6,968 nucleotides of DNA from Ekhidna sp. (lineage in GTDB: Bacteria > Bacteroidota > Bacteroidia > Cytophagales > Cyclobacteriaceae): contig JABSPG010000208.1 in NCBI GenBank assembly GCA_013214445.1, forward strand, positions 1 through 6,968, written 5' to 3'. A program made the translations under genes and the position numbers. Positions 3,640 through 6,968 of the stretch are shown here, piece by piece. The notes beneath the pieces were generated by a model. It saw only the letters and a list, made by a program, of their open reading frames with translations, was not told the origin of the DNA and did not search any database. The stretch's first letter is position 1. Every line of letters starts with the position of its first letter.

Positions 3640-4788
3640 TTATGCGAAGATAGGCTCTTTCAAAGCTTTGAGCAATTTTCTAACGTCGATTTCGTCATTA
3701 TAGACATGTGGTGCTACTCTAATGGCATCTCCACGGTTGCTTACACTTATTCGGTGTTTCTTGAGAGAGTGGTTGAGCTTTTCTCTACTGATTTTTTCAG
3801 GCACCCGAATTCCAAATAAGTGATTGGCTCTCCAGTTTGAATCTTCGATTTGGTAACCCATTTCTACAATTTCACTGACACTGGACTTTAGCAGCCTATC
3901 AAGATATTCTTGAATGTTCTCAGGGCCCCATTTTAGTAACTGCTTGATAGCAGTATTGAGCATAGGAACAAGTATGAAATTACTGTGCTCTCCTACCTCA
4001 TATCTGATGGCTTTTGGTCTGTAATCATCTTGATACTTCACTAAGTTGGCAAAGTCTTCACTTTGCATTCTATTGATCCAGTTTTCTTCTATTGGCTGAC
4101 CTCCATCAAAGGCGCTTCCATAATATGCCATGCCAATAGAGTAAGGTCCCATTAGCCATTTGTATCCTGCAACAATTAATGCATCAGGTCTAATTTGCTG
4201 TACATCAAAGGGCAGAGCTCCAACAGATTGCGTGCCATCAACTATGAGAAGACCACCTACTTGATCCAGCTTATTTCTAATTTCTTCAAGCAAGAAACGA
4301 GTGCCATCAGACCAGTGGACATGACCGATAGCCACTGCCCGAGTTTCTGAATCGATAGACTCCAGTAAAGAGGCGTTCCAGTCTTCTCCTCTTTGCTTAC
4401 TATTTGGAGCTTCTACAAATTCTACTCGAAGGCCTTTTTCTTGTAATTTAACCCAAGGGTAAACATTGCTTGGGAATTGTTCTCCAGCTAAAACGATCTT
4501 ACCATTCGTGAATTTGAGGTTGTTTACAGCATTAGCGATACCGTAAGAAACAGACGGTATAATTACCGTTCTTTCGGGTTCCTCATTGTTTATCAGTTTC
4601 GAAAAGTTATTTCGAAGGGCCGTGGTTTCATTAAAAAAATCATCTACAGCGAACTTGGCAGGATTTCGTTTCGATTTAATTCCAGCTATTCCAGCATTTT
4701 CCACTTTCTTCATGGATGGCGACATATATGCGCAGTTGAAGTAAGCGTTCTTACGCTGGAGAAAGAATTTCTTTCGTTGGCATTTCAT
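3640..4788 (-). CDS. Class V PLP-dependent aminotransferase (CsdA / isopenicillin-N-epimerase-like)
   Basis: The 382-residue protein shows a fold-type I class V pattern. YFNCAYMSPSM (17-27) is the usual N-terminal start, GHVHWSDGT (155-163) the His-containing segment, and VDGTQSVGALPFD (183-195) has D184 for the PLP ring nitrogen. AGYKWLMGP (207-215) has the likely Schiff-base K210. RVAPHVYND (357-365) carries the C-terminal substrate-carboxylate Arg. The catalytic Cys loop of cysteine desulfurases is absent (region 346-356 reads RISVSNRGDAI). An aminotransferase, epimerase or lyase role therefore fits better than sulfur transfer; the substrate is unknown. The ATG at 4788 keeps the family's normal N-terminal length. 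Only 15 bases separate it from the divergent Rieske gene, so its promoter must lie inside that gene. A mini-gene follows downstream. Confidence 0.92.
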   Translation of the reverse strand: MKCQRKKFFLQRKNAYFNCAYMSPSMKKVENAGIAGIKSKRNPAKFAVDDFFNETTALRNNFSKLINNEEPERTVIIPSVSYGIANAVNNLKFTNGKIVLAGEQFPSNVYPWVKLQEKGLRVEFVEAPNSKQRGEDWNASLLESIDSETRAVAIGHVHWSDGTRFLLEEIRNKLDQVGGLLIVDGTQSVGALPFDVQQIRPDALIVAGYKWLMGPYSIGMAYYGSAFDGGQPIEENWINRMQSEDFANLVKYQDDYRPKAIRYEVGEHSNFILVPMLNTAIKQLLKWGPENIQEYLDRLLKSSVSEIVEMGYQIEDSNWRANHLFGIRVPEKISREKLNHSLKKHRISVSNRGDAIRVAPHVYNDEIDVRKLLKALKEPIFA

Positions 4789-4803
4789 CTTTATTATTAC
4801 CTA

Positions 4804-5121
4804 GTGAGAGTAAAACTTTTCGATTCATTAAATAAAGCAAAAGATACCTTAAATAATAATCAACCTCGAAGAGTCAGAGTTGACAAAAAGGAAATCTGCA
4901 TCGTTCGGAATGATAACAAGATATATGCTTTCCAAAACGCCTGTACCCATATGGGGGAGCAGCTACATAAAGGAAATACCAATTTCCTTGATGAAATCAT
5001 TTGCCCGTTGCACTCATACCGCTTCAGTATGAAAACAGGGGATGAATCCAACCATAGATGTAAACCTTTGCATATCTATCCGCTTGAGGAAGATGCAACA
5101 GGACTCTACCTTATTATTTAG
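4804..5121 (+). CDS. Small Rieske [2Fe-2S] ferredoxin-type protein
   Basis: The 105-residue product is a single Rieske domain. The cluster ligands are C47-x-H49 (NACTHMGEQLHKG) and C67-x-x-H70 (ICPLHSYRFSMKTG). This matches stand-alone soluble Rieske proteins of the NirD/ferredoxin type, which carry electrons to oxygenases or reductases; no partner enzyme is next to it. There is no signal peptide, so it is probably cytoplasmic. I chose the GTG at 4804 (MRVKLFDSL), which gives the usual family N-terminus. A TTG at 4777 would add nine atypical residues and overlap the divergent aminotransferase start. The 3' end is one base from the stop codon of the convergent antiporter gene. Confidence 0.9.
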   Translation: MRVKLFDSLNKAKDTLNNNQPRRVRVDKKEICIVRNDNKIYAFQNACTHMGEQLHKGNTNFLDEIICPLHSYRFSMKTGDESNHRCKPLHIYPLEEDATGLYLII

Positions 5122-5122
5122 T

Positions 5123-6319
5123 TTATCCTATTTTGAAAAACTTCACTACCGAAAGTAGCATATCTGCTATACTCTGAGCAAACTCATTTCCAGAACCACG
5201 GCCTACAATGTACAAGACGAATAGTACATATATACTTAGAAGAAGGTAGGACTTTCTCTTTCCAAAATAGTCACCACTGGTGAAGATCACCACTGCCACT
5301 ACGGTAAGTATCCATAGCAAAAATCTAAGTTCGCTACTCAGATCCACTAACTCTGGCGGCATATAGATAGGGCCTTTGATGATTGTGAAGATGAAAAGCG
5401 GAAAACCTAGCGCAAAACAAATATCGAAAATGTTGCTGCCTAAAGCATTGGAAATAGCATCGTCGTACTGACCTCTTTTTGCGTCTTTAATGGAGATGAT
5501 TGTATCTGGAAAACTGGAAGCTGCTGACGCTAAGATCAAAGCAACGAACATCACAGGTATATTTAGCCCGTTGAACTCACCAATGCCTGCTACTGTATAG
5601 GTGTCTGCACCAATCCATTCGCAAGCAAGAACTAAAAAGTAACAAACGAGGGCGATCGCAATGGTTGAAAAAATTAACAGAGACCATGCTCTCATATTGC
5701 TGATTTTGTTGTTTCCTATGAAAACACGCTCCAGGTCAAACGTGATAAGACCTTTCAGAAAGGGTCCCTGCGGCTCATCTGAGCTTTCAAAGACATCATC
5801 TTCTGGATGGCTTTCTTCCAAAAGCTCATCTCGTTCGGATTTTTTCATAGAGGCAAACATGTAAACGATGTAGGCAACATATACCAACATCAGTAGCATT
5901 CCATGGTACCAGTGTAGTGATGAACCGCTGATAAGTATTAAGAATATGAGTTCTGCTATGATCAATGCTATGCCGTCTCTGAGGAGCACTTTTCTTGAGA
6001 CATGCACTTTCTTTGTCATCTTCATTCCTATTACGGCTAAGACCGCAACTGCTGGAATGACCATACCATTAAAAATTGCACTGCCGGCAGTCGTGCCGAT
6101 TCCTCCAGAAAAACCTTCAGCGTCTGACAATACAAACAAGAAAAAAAGCGAGGTGAATACCTCCGGCATTGAGCTAGCTATTGCGTTTATTGTTGCTCCT
6201 CGAACCCCTTCGGAGAGGTTTCTACCTACGTATTCGGAAGCTGTCATAAAGCCATCGCCAGCCCTCCAAATAATTATGCAACAAAACGTTATGAGAAGTA
6301 GAGGGATTATTATGCCCAT
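5123..6319 (-). CDS. Sodium/calcium antiporter (CaCA family, YrbG-like) membrane protein
   Basis: The 398-residue, roughly ten-span inner membrane protein has the two alpha repeats of cation/Ca2+ exchangers. Repeat 1 is about 37-85 (GATINAIASSMPEVFTSL, then TTAGSAIFNG) with E53. Repeat 2 is about 254-308 (ASAASSFPDTIISI, then NALGSNIFDI) with D272. E53 and D272 are the expected ion-coordinating acids. A very acidic loop at about 161-184 (ERDELLEES, EDDVFESSDE) lies between the halves and may be a regulatory loop. Length is somewhat above E. coli YrbG (about 325 residues). The family exports Ca2+ against Na+ or H+; ion choice cannot be read here. The ATG at 6319 has no Shine-Dalgarno site. It faces a divergent dehydrogenase gene across 169 bases. 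Confidence 0.93.
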   Translation of the reverse strand: MGIIIPLLLITFCCIIIWRAGDGFMTASEYVGRNLSEGVRGATINAIASSMPEVFTSLFFLFVLSDAEGFSGGIGTTAGSAIFNGMVIPAVAVLAVIGMKMTKKVHVSRKVLLRDGIALIIAELIFLILISGSSLHWYHGMLLMLVYVAYIVYMFASMKKSERDELLEESHPEDDVFESSDEPQGPFLKGLITFDLERVFIGNNKISNMRAWSLLIFSTIAIALVCYFLVLACEWIGADTYTVAGIGEFNGLNIPVMFVALILASAASSFPDTIISIKDAKRGQYDDAISNALGSNIFDICFALGFPLFIFTIIKGPIYMPPELVDLSSELRFLLWILTVVAVVIFTSGDYFGKRKSYLLLSIYVLFVLYIVGRGSGNEFAQSIADMLLSVVKFFKIG

Positions 6320-6488
6320 GTAAAAAAATTAATTACGTTCTAAGGTGTATTTTGCGGTGAGTCAATAGCTAGAATGGCCTAAATTAACAAAGTTTTCATT
6401 CTGGGAAACAACAACATCAATCTTTATTTATAAGATTAAGTCAACTTGAAAATGGATTTGTCTAATTTCTTAATTCAAAATTGCTGAT
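6320..6488. promoter_or_regulatory. Divergent intergenic region between antiporter and dehydrogenase genes
   Basis: These 169 AT-rich bases must hold the promoters of two divergent genes, unless transcription starts further away. I found no exact TAnnTTTG box correctly placed for either gene and no convincing palindrome, so no individual site is called. Confidence 0.35.
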
Positions 6489-6968
6489 ATGTACATTAAT
6501 CTCTCTGGGCTAAACATTCTGGTGACAGGAGCAAGTCGTGGAATAGGAAAAGCCTTGGCGACAAAACTTGCTGAGGCAGGTGCGACTATTGCTGTCCACT
6601 ACAACAAAAATGTACGCGAAGCTGAAAACTTAGCCCATATCCTGGGGAATGAATCGAAGGCATTTCAGGCAGACTTTTCAAAGCCTGGAGATGCTGCCAA
6701 GTTATTTGAACGAGTGACGTTGGAAATGGGCAGTATTGAGATAGTGATAAATAACGCGGGTCTTGCAAAACCTGCTGCATTGGAAACTAAGGATGATGAA
6801 TGGATGAAGTCATGGAACGAAACCATGACAGTAAACCTGAACTCTGCAGCGATCATCTGCAAGAAGGCCGTTCAGCATTTTGTGAGTCGGAAAGCCGCAG
6901 GTAGAATTATAAATATTGCTTCTCGGGCAGCATTTAGAGGAGAGGAGGCGGAGTATTTTGCATATGCT
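6489..6968 (+). CDS. Short-chain dehydrogenase/reductase, FabG-like (3' truncated by window edge)
   Basis: The first 160 codons of a classical SDR are present. TGASRGIG (13-20) is the Rossmann nucleotide-binding loop, NNAG (88-91) stabilises the central sheet, and N116 (TVNLNSA) is the catalytic Asn. S145 in INIASRAA is the catalytic Ser. The window ends right after YFAYA, where Y159 is the likely catalytic Tyr; the matching Lys lies beyond the edge. The complete family is about 245-260 residues. HYNKN (37-41) in place of an acidic residue after strand 2 suggests NADP(H). It could be a 3-oxoacyl-ACP reductase or another SDR; the substrate cannot be told. The ATG at 6489 (MYINLSGLNILVTG) gives the normal short N-terminus. 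Confidence 0.92.
   Translation, partial: MYINLSGLNILVTGASRGIGKALATKLAEAGATIAVHYNKNVREAENLAHILGNESKAFQADFSKPGDAAKLFERVTLEMGSIEIVINNAGLAKPAALETKDDEWMKSWNETMTVNLNSAAIICKKAVQHFVSRKAAGRIINIASRAAFRGEEAEYFAYA

Noticed and set aside
5946..6323. 125-codon forward open frame
   Set aside because: It is antisense to the antiporter gene, whose alpha-repeat motifs make the other strand clearly the coding one.

Overview
The window looks like a piece of a Bacteroidota chromosome, probably a marine Cytophagales-type bacterium. This is inferred from moderate-to-low GC, nearly absent Shine-Dalgarno sequences, a TAnnTTTG-type -7 box at 3336-3343, and the protein types. No rRNA, tRNA, CRISPR or intact transposase gene was seen.

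Layout, left to right. Positions 3-146 hold the C-terminal tail of an unrecognised gene. A gene-free stretch (147-485) follows, with a 21-bp imperfect inverted repeat (182-202/253-273) and two tandem 16-bp palindromes (444-481). The palindromes abut the 3' end of a leftward NarL/LuxR-type response regulator (486-1145). From about 1160 to 3040 is an accessory patch. Three copies of a dispersed repeat (A 1362-1458, B 1927-2107, C 2679-2804) alternate with small multi-membrane-span protein genes (1497-1895; 2219-2610, frameshifted; 2831-3037). The repeat carries short palindromes with 3-nt loops. A protein fragment (2073-2222) overlaps the second membrane gene by ATGA. A possible HCRCH mini-ORF (3155-3265) and two convergent single-span mini-proteins (3369-3476 plus, 3485-3613 minus) follow.

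The right half is ordinary, tightly packed core-like genome. It has a leftward class V PLP aminotransferase (3640-4788), a divergent small Rieske [2Fe-2S] protein (4804-5121), a convergent leftward CaCA-family sodium/calcium antiporter (5123-6319), and the first 160 codons of a rightward short-chain dehydrogenase (6489 to the edge).

The most interesting part is the 1.2-3.0 kb patch. The repeat-ORF-repeat-ORF order, two membrane proteins of almost equal length and topology, and an orphan C-terminal fragment overlapping one of them resemble a decaying cassette array. One speculative reading is displaced toxin-tail/immunity pairs separated by REP-like recombination repeats. The second item is the pair of 7-2-7 palindromes next to the response regulator, which match the site geometry of NarL-type regulators but could also be its terminator.
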